From: Limnohabitans sp. Rim47
GTDB taxonomy: Bacteria > Pseudomonadota > Gammaproteobacteria > Burkholderiales > Burkholderiaceae_C
Length of the DNA: 64,000 nucleotides
Assembly (NCBI RefSeq): GCF_001517545.1
Contig: NZ_FBYA01000001.1
Location: 557,268-621,267 of the forward strand
Direction: 5' to 3'
Position 1 is the first letter of the stretch; the number at the start of each line of letters is the position of its first letter. Of this stretch, positions 8,412 through 16,638 are shown one piece after another. Position numbers and translations under genes: made by a program. The notes below the pieces were generated by a model that was not told where the DNA came from, ran no database searches, and saw only the letters and a program-made list of their open reading frames with translations.

Positions 8412-9200
8412 ATGTCGACATCCACACCCGTTCTCGAAATTCAGCAATTGACCAAGCACTACGGCGGGGTTAAAGCCCTGACCGATGCCCAATTTCGCCT
8501 CTTGCCCGGCGAGCACGCCGCCATCGTCGGCGACAACGGCGCGGGCAAAAGCACTTTTGTGCGCCTGATCACCGGGGCTGAGCAGCCCAATGCCGGCGAC
8601 ATCCTGCTGGACGGAAGCAAAGTCAATTTTGAGTCGCCGCTGGATGCCCGAGAGCAGGGCATTGAGACCGTGTACCAGACGCTGGCGCTGGCCGAAGACC
8701 TGGACGTGCCGGCCAACATCTTTTTGGGCCGTGAGATCACGCGCCTGAATTTGGGGCCCTTGTCTATCCTGAACCACAAGGCCATGCGCGAAAAATCCGC
8801 CAGCATGTTGTCCACCACGGGTGTGAAAATTCAGGACATGTCCGAGAGCCTGCGCGGCATGTCGGGCGGTCAGCGCCAGTGCGTGGCGATTGCCCGTGCG
8901 GCCGGTTTTGCCAAAAAACTGATCATCCTGGACGAGCCCACGGCGGCCTTGGGCGTGCAAGAGACCGCCCGCGTGGAAGAGATCATCAAGGGTCTCAAAA
9001 AGCAAGGCATCCCGCTGATCATCATCAGCCACAACCTGCGCCAGGTGTTTGACCTGGTGGACCGCATCTGGGTGTTCCGTCAAGGCCGCATCATTTGCAG
9101 CCGCCTGACCCGCGAGACCAGTCCTGAACAAATCGTTGGCCTGATCACTGGCGCGATCGACCCCGCCAGCCTGCGTTCTGAAGAGGCGGTCACATGCTGA
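8412..9200 (+). CDS. Sugar ABC transporter ATP-binding protein (single-domain, FrcA-like)
   Basis: Energises the sugar importer encoded on the opposite strand. 262 residues with one nucleotide-binding domain: Walker A GDNGAGKST near residue 39, signature LRGMSGGQRQ, Walker B LIILDEPTAAL, and ISHNL with the switch His. Most ribose-type importers have a double-length ATPase near 500 residues; the single-domain form is typical of FrcA-type fructose systems. I prefer the ATG at 8412 to the in-frame GTG at 8397. The 3' end overlaps the next gene by 7 nt. Confidence 0.92.
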   Translation: MSTSTPVLEIQQLTKHYGGVKALTDAQFRLLPGEHAAIVGDNGAGKSTFVRLITGAEQPNAGDILLDGSKVNFESPLDAREQGIETVYQTLALAEDLDVPANIFLGREITRLNLGPLSILNHKAMREKSASMLSTTGVKIQDMSESLRGMSGGQRQCVAIARAAGFAKKLIILDEPTAALGVQETARVEEIIKGLKKQGIPLIIISHNLRQVFDLVDRIWVFRQGRIICSRLTRETSPEQIVGLITGAIDPASLRSEEAVTC

Positions 9201-9634
9201 AAGGGCTTGATCCGCTGTTGACACCTGAGCTGCTGATGCACCTGTGCGCCATGGGTCACGGTGAATGGGTGGCGGTGGTGGACGCCAACTTCACCGCCGA
9301 CTTTCTGAGCCACGGCAAGCCCGTGGTGCGCTTGCCTGGCAACAGCTTGGAGCGGGTGAGTCGTGCCGTGTTGTCGGTGTTTCCGCTGGCCGTGGATGTG
9401 GCGCAGCCTGCGGCCTTCATGCGCGTGTGTCAAAGCGCAGACGGCCACCGCACAGCAGCTCAGCAAGCCGTGGTCGATCTGGTGGTGGCCGAAGGTTTCA
9501 AGGCCGAGCAGGTTGAGTCGGTGGAACGCTACGCGTTTTACGAGAAAATCAAGGCGGCCAGCCTGATCGTTCAAAGCGGTGAGGGCACGGCTTACGGCAA
9601 CGCCTTGTTTTGCAAAGGCGTGATTCTTCTTTGA
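9194..9634 (+). CDS. RbsD/FucU family sugar mutarotase
   Basis: 146 residues; family enzymes interconvert anomers of imported monosaccharides (ribose pyranase, fucose mutarotase). The diagnostic start LLMHLCAMGHGEWVAVVDAN with the GHG and DANF residues is present, as is the C-terminal EGTAYGNALFCKGVI stretch with the tyrosine and asparagine seen in FucU. It overlaps the ATPase gene by 7 nt, so the two are probably co-translated. The closer resemblance is to the FucU branch, but the substrate is unknown. Confidence 0.85.
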   Translation: MLKGLDPLLTPELLMHLCAMGHGEWVAVVDANFTADFLSHGKPVVRLPGNSLERVSRAVLSVFPLAVDVAQPAAFMRVCQSADGHRTAAQQAVVDLVVAEGFKAEQVESVERYAFYEKIKAASLIVQSGEGTAYGNALFCKGVILL

Positions 9635-9664
9635 TTTTTCCTGATTGTTGAACGGCTCCGTTGC

Positions 9665-10888
9665 ATGAACTCCGCATCCCCCAACTCCGCCATGCGCGGT
9701 TCCAACCATGTCGGGATGCGTCAGTTCAATGAGCGCATCGTGCTGCAGGCCATCCGTCACCATGGTGCCATTCCCAAGGCCGATCTGGCCCGACTGACCC
9801 AGCTGTCAACCCAGACGGTGGCCATCATCGTGGGCCGCTTGCTCGACGATGGTTTGTTGGTCAAACAAGACCGGGTGCGCGGCAAGATCGGCCAGCCTTC
9901 GGTGCCGCTGTCGCTCCATCCGCAGGGCGCGTTCAGTGTCGGCATTCAGGTGGGGCGACGCAACATGGAGTTGCTGGTCGCCGACTTCACCGGCCAACCG
10001 GTCGAGCGCGTGGAGGTGCTTTACGACTACCCCGACCCCGATGGTTTGTTTCTGTCGATGGCGCAAGGCTTGCAGACGCTGCAAGCGCGCATGGGTGATT
10101 TGTGGGCACGCACTGTGGGGGTGGGTTTGACCGCGCCTTTGTCTTTGCACAAATGGGCTGACCTGATGGGCGGGCAAGCGGCGCAGGCCTTGGCCCGTTG
10201 GGAGCACATCGATTTGGCCGAGCAAGTGCAGCGCCTGACAGACCTGCCCGTGGTGTTTGCCAAAGACACCACAGCCGCCTGCGTGGCCGAGTTGCTGCAA
10301 GGCCATGGCCGCAGCGTGCGCAGCTTTTTGTATGTGTTCGTGGGCACCTTCATCGGTGGCGGCTTGGTGCTGTCGGGCCACATCATGAACGGCGAACGCG
10401 GCAATGCCGGTGCGATTGGCTCTTTGCCCGTGGGCTTGGCCTCATCCGAATCCAAGGGCTTGGGCATGCCGCCACAGTTGCTGCAAAAAGCCTCGGGCTG
10501 GCAGCTTGAGCAAAGCCTGCTGGCCGCCGGGCACGACCCCTTGTTGATTCACCAAGCGGCCATCATGGACGCTGCGTATGCCCCGTTTACCGCCCCTTGG
10601 ATAGCCCAAGCCAGCCAAGCGCTGGCCATGACGGTGGCCAGCTCGGCGGCCTTGCTCGATCTGGATGCGGTGGTGATGGATGGCTCGCTGGGCGCACCGC
10701 TCATGACCGCCCTGATGAACGCCACACAAGACGCACTGGCCCAGTACCGCTTTGACGGCATGCACCAGCCTCAGTTGTTGGCCGGGCAGGTGGGCCCGCA
10801 CGCCCGTGCCTTGGGCGGCGCTTTGCTGCCGCTGCACAGCCAGTTTTTCCCCGACAAAGACATCTTCTTGAAACAGGACGCCGCATGA
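9665..10888 (+). CDS. ROK-family transcriptional regulator
   Basis: 407 residues: an N-terminal winged helix-turn-helix (about 18-80; KADLARLTQLSTQTVAIIVG is the recognition region) followed by a ROK sugar-kinase-like domain with VGVGLTAPLS, VVFAKDTTAACVAE and GTFIGGGLVLSG. The CXCGXXGCXE zinc motif of most ROK proteins is absent; the corresponding stretch reads NGERGNAGAIGS. It sits between the mutarotase and the aldolase in the plus-strand unit and most likely represses the divergent sugar genes (inference). A 4-nt overlap links it to the next gene. Confidence 0.9.
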   Translation: MNSASPNSAMRGSNHVGMRQFNERIVLQAIRHHGAIPKADLARLTQLSTQTVAIIVGRLLDDGLLVKQDRVRGKIGQPSVPLSLHPQGAFSVGIQVGRRNMELLVADFTGQPVERVEVLYDYPDPDGLFLSMAQGLQTLQARMGDLWARTVGVGLTAPLSLHKWADLMGGQAAQALARWEHIDLAEQVQRLTDLPVVFAKDTTAACVAELLQGHGRSVRSFLYVFVGTFIGGGLVLSGHIMNGERGNAGAIGSLPVGLASSESKGLGMPPQLLQKASGWQLEQSLLAAGHDPLLIHQAAIMDAAYAPFTAPWIAQASQALAMTVASSAALLDLDAVVMDGSLGAPLMTALMNATQDALAQYRFDGMHQPQLLAGQVGPHARALGGALLPLHSQFFPDKDIFLKQDAA

Positions 10889-11550
10889 AGTTTTATCTGG
10901 ACAGCGCCGATGCCCGGCAATGGGCTTTGCCTGCGGGTTGCCCACCGGTGCAGGGCGTGACCACCAACCCCACGTTGGTGATGCAGGCGGGCTTGCCGGT
11001 CAGCTTGCCTGGCTATCTGCAATTGGTGGCGCAGGCGGGCGAGGCCCGCATGCCCGAGTTGATGCTGCAATTGCCCCGAGCCGATGTGGGCGAGGCCGCG
11101 CAATGGCTCGAAGTCCTGCTGCCTGCCGCTGTGCAGGCCCGTGTGCGCCTGACCATCAAGCTGCCGTGCCACCCTGACTGGCAGCCGGTCTTGCGTGAAG
11201 TGCAGGCCTGGGGCGTGCCCACGCTGCTGACGGGTTTGTCCAACCCCGTGCAACTGCTGTGGGCGAGGGCCCAAGGTGCCAATTACGTTGCGCCTTATGT
11301 GGGCCGTCTGCAAGCCGATGGCCGCGATGTCTGGTCGCTGATCGAGGCCTGCGTGGCGGTGCAAGCCGACGGCCTGCAGCTGCTGGCCGCCAGCATCAAG
11401 TCGGCCGACGTGCTCTCGCGCCTGATCGCAGCCGGTGCCCATGCGGTCACGGTGCGCCCCGAGTTTGCCGCCAGTCTGGCCACCGACCCGCTCACTTTGG
11501 CGGCCATGGCCCAGTTTGACCAGGATGTGGTGACGAGCCAAAAGCCTTAA
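10885..11550 (+). CDS. Transaldolase-like fructose-6-phosphate aldolase (TalC/FSA type)
   Basis: 221 residues, the length of E. coli FSA (220) rather than of classical transaldolase (over 310). Active-site residues known for FSA are visible: Asp6 (FYLDSAD), TTNP at 26-29, Gln62, the Schiff-base Lys92 (TIKLP), APY with Tyr138, Arg141 and Ser in LLAASIK. Tyr in the YVAPY segment marks aldolases of this subfamily, whereas transaldolases carry Phe there. The reaction would be fructose 6-phosphate to dihydroxyacetone and glyceraldehyde 3-phosphate. The ATG overlaps the ROK stop (ATGA), and the stop interlocks with that of amiC. Confidence 0.85.
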   Translation: MKFYLDSADARQWALPAGCPPVQGVTTNPTLVMQAGLPVSLPGYLQLVAQAGEARMPELMLQLPRADVGEAAQWLEVLLPAAVQARVRLTIKLPCHPDWQPVLREVQAWGVPTLLTGLSNPVQLLWARAQGANYVAPYVGRLQADGRDVWSLIEACVAVQADGLQLLAASIKSADVLSRLIAAGAHAVTVRPEFAASLATDPLTLAAMAQFDQDVVTSQKP

Positions 11551-11556
11551 AGGCTT
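11542..11556. other. Small palindrome holding both convergent stop codons
   Basis: AAGCCT and AGGCTT flank TAA. The TAA of the aldolase gene (11548-11550) and the TAA of amiC (minus strand, 11549-11547) share the same TTAA. The 6-bp stem has no T-run, so termination function is doubtful. Confidence 0.6.
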
Positions 11557-12968
11557 CGGTTGCGCGCCAGCGGCGGGTTGCGCGAAAAGTATTGCAGGAT
11601 GCCGCGCATCAAAGCATCGGTGAGTTGCTGCTGATAAACGTCGCTGCGCAACTTGTCTTCTTCTGCCGGGTTGCTGATGAACGCGGTTTCCACCAGCACG
11701 CTGGGAATGTCGGGGGCTTTGAGGACCGCAAACCCTGCTTGTTCGACCCTGGGTTTGTGCAGGCGACCCACGCCGCTGATCTCGCGCAGCAAGCTACCGC
11801 CCAACATCATGCTGTCCTTAATTTGCGCTGCCGTGCTCATGTCCAGCAAGGCCCGTTGCACCTGCGCGTCCTGACTGCCCAGATTGATGCCGCCGATCAA
11901 GTCGGCCTTATTTTCTTTTTGCGCCATCCAGCGTGCTGCACTGCTGGAGGCCGCACCTTGACTGAGCGCAAACACGCTGGCACCGCTGGCCTGAGGCGTG
12001 AAAAACGCATCGGCATGGATGCTGACAAACAGGTCTGCTTGTACGCGTCTGGCTTTTTGTACCCTCACATGAAGGGGCACAAAAAAGTCAGCATCGCGTG
12101 TCAGGTAGGCCCGCATGGGGTTGCCATTGACGCTGCTGGCGTTGATGCGGTCGCGCAGCATTTTGGCGATTTTGAGCACCACATCTTTTTCGCGTGTGCC
12201 ACCAGGGCCAATCGCGCCAGGGTCTTCGCCGCCGTGGCCCGGGTCCAGCGCGATCACGATCAATCGGTCGGCCTTGTTGTTGGACTCTGCGCGTGGCGGA
12301 TGGTCCTGGCTGTCGATGTACGGGCCTGCCGGGGGCGTCAAGTCTTGGCGGCGGGTGGACAGGGCGGCAGGGGGCGTTACAGAAGGCGTGGGCAGGCCGG
12401 GTACACCGATGGCAGAGCCTGCACGGGTCTGGCGGGCGATCAGCTCGCCCAAGGGGTCGTTCACCGGGGCTGCGCTGGGCAGGGCCGGTGCAGGCAGCGT
12501 GGTTTTGGCCGAGACCCGTTCTTGAATCAACTGCTCCAGGGGGTCAATGGTCTGGATGGGGTAAAGGTCGAGCACCAGCCTGTGGGCATAAGCCGCTACC
12601 GGCGGAAGGCTGAAGACCTGCGGCGCGATGGGGTGTTTCAGGTCAATCACCAAGCGCACCACCTCGGTACTGTATTGGCCCACACGAATGCCAGCAATGT
12701 TGGGGTCAGAGGCTTGCACCTTGCCGACCAGTTCGCGCAGAGCGGCGTTCAGTTGAAGGCCTTCAATGTCCACGGCCAGCCGGGGTGGGGAAGCGATGAA
12801 GGTTTGCGTGGTTTTGAGCGGGGTGTCCGATTCGAGCGTGACGCGGCTGTAATCAGGGGCGGGCCAAACACGCACAGCCAGCATATTGGCGCCACGTGCC
12901 AGTTGTGTCGCGCCCAGGCTCAGCACACAAAAACCGGCCTGGATCAGTCGGCGGCGATCAGCGCGCAT
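11547..12968 (-). CDS. amiC: N-acetylmuramoyl-L-alanine amidase AmiC
   Basis: Periplasmic zinc amidase that cleaves septal peptidoglycan during daughter-cell separation. 473 residues. The N-terminus DRRRLIQAGFCVLSL looks like a twin-arginine signal, as in other AmiA/AmiC proteins. An AMIN domain (about 30-140) is followed by a Pro-rich linker and an Amidase_3 domain (about 245-465) with ALDPGHGGEDPGA (zinc His), Glu in TREKDVVL, SIHADAF (second His) and VLVETAFISN (catalytic Glu). It overlaps tsaE by 11 nt, forming a tsaE-amiC operon; activators are normally EnvC/NlpD-type proteins. Confidence 0.95.
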   Translation of the reverse strand: MRADRRRLIQAGFCVLSLGATQLARGANMLAVRVWPAPDYSRVTLESDTPLKTTQTFIASPPRLAVDIEGLQLNAALRELVGKVQASDPNIAGIRVGQYSTEVVRLVIDLKHPIAPQVFSLPPVAAYAHRLVLDLYPIQTIDPLEQLIQERVSAKTTLPAPALPSAAPVNDPLGELIARQTRAGSAIGVPGLPTPSVTPPAALSTRRQDLTPPAGPYIDSQDHPPRAESNNKADRLIVIALDPGHGGEDPGAIGPGGTREKDVVLKIAKMLRDRINASSVNGNPMRAYLTRDADFFVPLHVRVQKARRVQADLFVSIHADAFFTPQASGASVFALSQGAASSSAARWMAQKENKADLIGGINLGSQDAQVQRALLDMSTAAQIKDSMMLGGSLLREISGVGRLHKPRVEQAGFAVLKAPDIPSVLVETAFISNPAEEDKLRSDVYQQQLTDALMRGILQYFSRNPPLARNRSL

Positions 12969-13479
12969 GCTCGGCCCCCGCAGGTGGGGTCGGCCACGCT
13001 TGCAGCCAGTGTTGGCCTCGCGGGGTGCCTGCGCTGATGTGCACGCCGCGTTGGTCCTCGTCCAGTGCGTCCAGCGCAATCACCCAGTCGGGCGGCGGCA
13101 GTTGGCCTGCCACCTTGTCTGGCCATTCCATGAGCTTGAGTCCCGGCCCGGCAAAGATGTCGCGAAAACCCGCGTCTTCCCACTCTTGTGGGTCGTTGAA
13201 GCGGTAAAAATCAAAATGCCAGATGGGCCAAGCACTTTCGCCCGAGCCCGCTTGGTGTGGCTCGACCACCGCATAGGTCGGGCTTTTGATGCGGCCTTGC
13301 ACCCCGGCGGCGCGCAGCAGGTGGCGCACCAGCGTGGTTTTGCCCGCCCCCAGATTGCCGCGCAGCTCAATGCGGGCATCGCGTCCGCCCGGCCAAGTGA
13401 TCAGGGCCTGGGCCAGTTGCGTGGCAAAGGCTTGCGTGGCCGCCTCATGGGGCCACAAGCCCTCCCAAACCAGGGGCAA
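12958..13479 (-). CDS. tsaE: tRNA threonylcarbamoyladenosine biosynthesis ATPase TsaE
   Basis: ATPase partner of TsaB-TsaD in making the t6A modification at tRNA position 37. Visible: RGNLGAGKTTLVRHLL (Walker A), SPTYAVVEPH, and HFDFYRFNDPQEWEDAGF with conserved Asp, Tyr and Glu. There is no ATG in the right place; the frame remains open upstream into queG antisense. I choose the TTG at 13479 (173 residues) because a TACAAC hexamer (minus strand, 13487-13492) ends 7 nt before it, matching the leaderless pattern of neighbouring genes. Family length is about 155-170. The start is uncertain, the identity is not. Confidence 0.9.
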   Translation of the reverse strand: MPLVWEGLWPHEAATQAFATQLAQALITWPGGRDARIELRGNLGAGKTTLVRHLLRAAGVQGRIKSPTYAVVEPHQAGSGESAWPIWHFDFYRFNDPQEWEDAGFRDIFAGPGLKLMEWPDKVAGQLPPPDWVIALDALDEDQRGVHISAGTPRGQHWLQAWPTPPAGAEHAR

Positions 13480-13515
13480 GGGCGGGGTTGTAGCGGGGCT
13501 TCCTACAATCGCTGG
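13480..13515. promoter_or_regulatory. Interlocked divergent promoters of tsaE and queG
   Basis: Only 36 bp lie between start codons. TACAAC on minus (13487-13492) ends 7 nt before the tsaE TTG; TACAAT on plus (13504-13509) ends 6 nt before the queG GTG. Each promoter's -35 position would fall on or next to the opposite -10. No Shine-Dalgarno sequence is seen on either side. Confidence 0.5.
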
Positions 13516-14688
13516 GTGACTGCTCAACGTACTCAAATCGACCTTCTTGAACTGTGGCCCCAGATTCAGATCTGGGCGTGTGAACTCGGATTGTCCCAAA
13601 TTGGCGTGACGGGCGTCGATTTGACCTCGGCCGAGCCCGGATTGCAGGCCTGGCTGGCCGCTGGGTTTCACGGCAGCATGGGCTATATGGCCAGTCATGG
13701 CATGAAGCGCGCGCGGCCTGCCGAGCTGCAGCCGGGCACGGTGAGTGTCATTACAGCGCGCATGGATTATTTGCCGCAGGACACGCCGCCCGACTGGCTG
13801 GCCCGCGAAACCGCCCGCAGCTTGCAGCCGGGTGAGGCGGTGGTGTCGGTGTATGCCCGGGGGCGTGACTATCACAAGGTTTTGCGCAGCCGTTTGCAAA
13901 AACTGCAAGAGCGCATCGCGCAAGCCATCGGCCCGTTTGGGCACCGCGTGTTCACCGACTCGGCCCCGGTGATGGAGGCCGAACTGGCCACCCGCAGCGG
14001 GCTGGGCTGGCGCGGCAAACACACCTTGGTGCTGAGTCGTGAAGCCGGGTCGATGTTTTTTCTGGGCGAATTGTTTGTGGACTTTGCCTTGCCCGAAACA
14101 CCCCCCGTGTCGGCGCATTGTGGTCACTGCACCGCCTGCATGGACGTGTGCCCCACACAGGCCATTGTGGGCCCCTACCGTTTGGATGCCCGGCGCTGCA
14201 TTTCGTATTTGACGATCGAACACGCGGGGCCGATTGACGAGGCTTTGCGTCCGCTGATTGGCAACCGCATTTATGGCTGCGACGACTGCCAGCTGGCGTG
14301 CCCGTGGAACAAGTTCGCGCAAGTCAGCCCATTGTCCGATTGGCAGGCTCGCGAAGGTTTGGGGGCTGGCAGCATCGTGCAGTTGATGGCCTGGACAGAA
14401 ACTGAATTTTTGCGCCGCACCGAAGGCAGCGCCATCCGCCGCATAGGCCATGCCCGCTGGCTGCGCAATCTGGCATTGGCGGCGGGGAATGCCTTGTCGA
14501 TGGAGGCCCTTGCCGCCTCAGAACGCCGAACTTTGCAGCAGGCGCTGATGGCGCATGCTGCACACCCTGATCCGGTGGTGCAAGAACAGGTGGCGTGGTC
14601 GCTCGCCAATCAGCGCAGCACGCCCAGTGCAAACGGCAAGCTCCACATCCCTGACAAGGTTGACAGCGTGACCAAGCCCGCCACATAG
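13516..14688 (+). CDS. queG: Epoxyqueuosine reductase QueG
   Basis: Cobalamin-dependent iron-sulfur enzyme of the last step of queuosine synthesis in tRNA. 390 residues from a GTG at 13516; the open frame extends upstream only as antisense to tsaE. Visible: SQIGVTG near the start, RGRDYHKVLRSRL, RSGLGWRGKHTLVLS, a first 4Fe-4S motif CGHCTACMDVCP and a second CDDCQLACPWN, then a C-terminal HEAT-like region (HPDPVVQEQVAWSL). TACAAT ends 6 nt before the GTG, suggesting a leaderless mRNA. Its 3' end overlaps the opposite AEC gene by 79 nt. Confidence 0.95.
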   Translation: MTAQRTQIDLLELWPQIQIWACELGLSQIGVTGVDLTSAEPGLQAWLAAGFHGSMGYMASHGMKRARPAELQPGTVSVITARMDYLPQDTPPDWLARETARSLQPGEAVVSVYARGRDYHKVLRSRLQKLQERIAQAIGPFGHRVFTDSAPVMEAELATRSGLGWRGKHTLVLSREAGSMFFLGELFVDFALPETPPVSAHCGHCTACMDVCPTQAIVGPYRLDARRCISYLTIEHAGPIDEALRPLIGNRIYGCDDCQLACPWNKFAQVSPLSDWQAREGLGAGSIVQLMAWTETEFLRRTEGSAIRRIGHARWLRNLALAAGNALSMEALAASERRTLQQALMAHAAHPDPVVQEQVAWSLANQRSTPSANGKLHIPDKVDSVTKPAT

Positions 14689-15515
14689 GGGCCGTTGTAG
14701 CCCATGCGGGCGGCCAGCACGTAGCAAGTGGATGCCGTGGGCAAAGCCGAAAACGCCAGCAAGGCGGTGGTTTGTACCGGGTTGAGCTGAAACAGGTGGG
14801 CCATGCCCAGCGCGATCAAGGGCAGCAGCAGGTGCTTGACCATCAAGACGCTCATGCCCAGCAGCTTGCCTTGGCGCAGGGTGCCCAGTTGCATGCCCGC
14901 GCCCGCAGCCATCAAACCCAAGGCCAAAGAGGCGGCCCCGATGCGGCTGATGCTAGGGTCCAGCCAAAGCGGAATGCGAAACCCCAGCAAGTTGGCGATC
15001 AGGCCAGAGCCGGTGGCAATGATCAGCGGGTTGCGCACCAGTTCGCGCAAAAAACCGGTGTTGGCATGCCGGGCCATGGGCCAGACCGCGCCGATGTTGA
15101 ACAGCGGCACGCACACGCCGATCAACACCGAAATCATCAGCAAGCCCTCTGGGCCTGCGAGTCGTTCGGCCAGCGCCAATGCGATGAAGGAATTGAAGCG
15201 AAAGCCCACTTGGGCGCTGGCCGCGTGGTCGCGTCGGTCCAGCCGTTTGCCCAGAATGGGCCAATAGGGCAAGCTGTACGACAGGGCAATGGCGCAAACC
15301 CCCAAGCTCAGGCCTGCTCCGATCAGGCTGGACGCTGCATTCAGGTCGAGCGGGCTTTTCACAATCGAGTGAAACAACAACACCGGAAAAAGAAAGAAAT
15401 AAACCAAAGTCTCCACTTGTTGCCAAACGGGGCGGTTCAGTGCGGTGAAGCGACAAATCAGATAGCCGCACAAAATCAGGGAAAAATCAGGGAAGAGCAG
15501 TTGAGCAAAGTTCAC
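14610..15515 (-). CDS. AEC (auxin efflux carrier) family transporter
   Basis: Inner-membrane secondary carrier of the AEC family, 301 residues with about ten hydrophobic helices in two five-helix halves. Visible: PDFSLILCGYLICRF, NRPVWQQVETLVYFFLFPVLLF, RFNSFIALAL, and LALGLMAAGAGMQLG with the glycine-rich segment before the last half. The GTG start at 15515 is preceded at 6 nt by TATCCT (minus strand, 15522-15527), again a leaderless arrangement. The last 79 nt overlap the queG 3' end convergently, an unusually long antisense overlap for this window. The substrate is unknown; family members move malonate, malate or lysine. Confidence 0.88.
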   Translation of the reverse strand: MNFAQLLFPDFSLILCGYLICRFTALNRPVWQQVETLVYFFLFPVLLFHSIVKSPLDLNAASSLIGAGLSLGVCAIALSYSLPYWPILGKRLDRRDHAASAQVGFRFNSFIALALAERLAGPEGLLMISVLIGVCVPLFNIGAVWPMARHANTGFLRELVRNPLIIATGSGLIANLLGFRIPLWLDPSISRIGAASLALGLMAAGAGMQLGTLRQGKLLGMSVLMVKHLLLPLIALGMAHLFQLNPVQTTALLAFSALPTASTCYVLAARMGYNGPYVAGLVTLSTLSGMWSLPFALGVLR

Positions 15516-15663
15516 ACGGCTAGGATAACCGAGCCTTGTGGGCGCTCGGGCGTGAACTTGTCACCTGAGGCGCATGTTTTTCTCAAGGTTTTATGGGTTT
15601 CCCCCCTCGCAGGAGCCTGCATTTTTTGCCTATCATGTGTGTGTTCTTTTAAGGAGTTATCGA

Positions 15664-16638
15664 ATGAAGCGTCGCGATTGGATTTCTGTGGCCGGTTTGG
15701 CTGCCACCGTGTTGGCCAGTGGTTCGGTGTGGGCGCAGGCTTACCCCAACAAGGTGATCAAGTTGCAAGTGCCTTTTGCACCCGGTGGCACCACTGACAT
15801 CGTGGCGCGTGTCATCTCCGAGCCTTTGGGCAAGGCGCTGGGCCAGAGCGTGATTGTCGAGAACAAAGCCGGCGGCGGCGGTGTAGTCGGCGCCACTGAA
15901 ACCATGCGTGCGGTCCCCGATGGCTACAACTTGGGCATGGCCACGGTGTCCACGACCGCGGCCAATCCCGCCATCAACCCCAAAATTCCGTACAACCCCA
16001 TCACCGATTTCACACCCATCATCAACATCGCGGCCACCCCCAATGTGATCGCGGTGCATCCGAGTTTTCCGGCCAAAGATTACAAAGGGTTCATCGCCGA
16101 GTTGAAGAAAAACCCGGGCAAATACTCTTATGCCTCATCGGGCACTGGCGGCATTGGCCACCTGCAAACCGAACTGTGGAAGAGCTTGGCGGGCGTCTTC
16201 ATTACCCACATTCCTTACCGGGGTGCCGGCCCGGCATTGAACGACACGGTAGCCGGTCAGGTCCCCATCATTTTTGACAACATGCCCTCGGCCTTGCCAT
16301 TCATCCAGTCGGGCAAGCTGGTCGCGATTGTGGTGGCTGCACCCCAACGCCTGCCGCAACTGCCCAATGTGCCGACTTTCAAGGAAGTGGGCCTGGAGCC
16401 CGTCAACCGCATGGCTTATTACGGCATTCTGGGCCCTAAGAACTTGCCCAAAGACGTGGTCGACAAGATCAGCAACGGTGTGAAAAAAGCCCTGCAAGAC
16501 CCGGCTGTGACCAAGCGCATTCAAGACACGGGTTCCTTGGTGGTGGCCAATACCCCTGAAGAGTTCGCCGTTCAAATCAAGGCCGAGTTCGAGGTTTACA
16601 AAAAGGTGGTTGACCAGCAAAACCTCAAGCTCGACTGA
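15664..16638 (+). CDS. Bug/TctC family tripartite tricarboxylate transporter receptor
   Basis: Periplasmic solute receptor, 324 residues, of the Bug family that is greatly expanded in Burkholderiales. Signal peptide KRRDWISVAGLAATVLASGS ends near VWAQA. Mature protein: YPNKVIKLQVPFAPGGTTD (family signature), VENKAGGGGVVG, HIPYRGAGPALND, VPIIFDNMPSALPFI. A strong AAGGAG (15651-15656) lies 7 nt before the ATG. No TctA/TctB membrane genes are adjacent, as is common for orphan Bug proteins. The stop overlaps the xerD start (TGATG). Confidence 0.94.
   Translation: MKRRDWISVAGLAATVLASGSVWAQAYPNKVIKLQVPFAPGGTTDIVARVISEPLGKALGQSVIVENKAGGGGVVGATETMRAVPDGYNLGMATVSTTAANPAINPKIPYNPITDFTPIINIAATPNVIAVHPSFPAKDYKGFIAELKKNPGKYSYASSGTGGIGHLQTELWKSLAGVFITHIPYRGAGPALNDTVAGQVPIIFDNMPSALPFIQSGKLVAIVVAAPQRLPQLPNVPTFKEVGLEPVNRMAYYGILGPKNLPKDVVDKISNGVKKALQDPAVTKRIQDTGSLVVANTPEEFAVQIKAEFEVYKKVVDQQNLKLD

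Noticed and set aside
11542..11556. Rho-independent terminator between the aldolase gene and amiC
   Set aside because: The stem is 6 bp with no T-run on either strand; I record it only as overlapping stops.
12969..13515. Upstream extension of the queG frame to 12886
   Set aside because: It runs antisense through tsaE and amiC; the GTG at 13516 starts the conserved protein and has a fitting -10.
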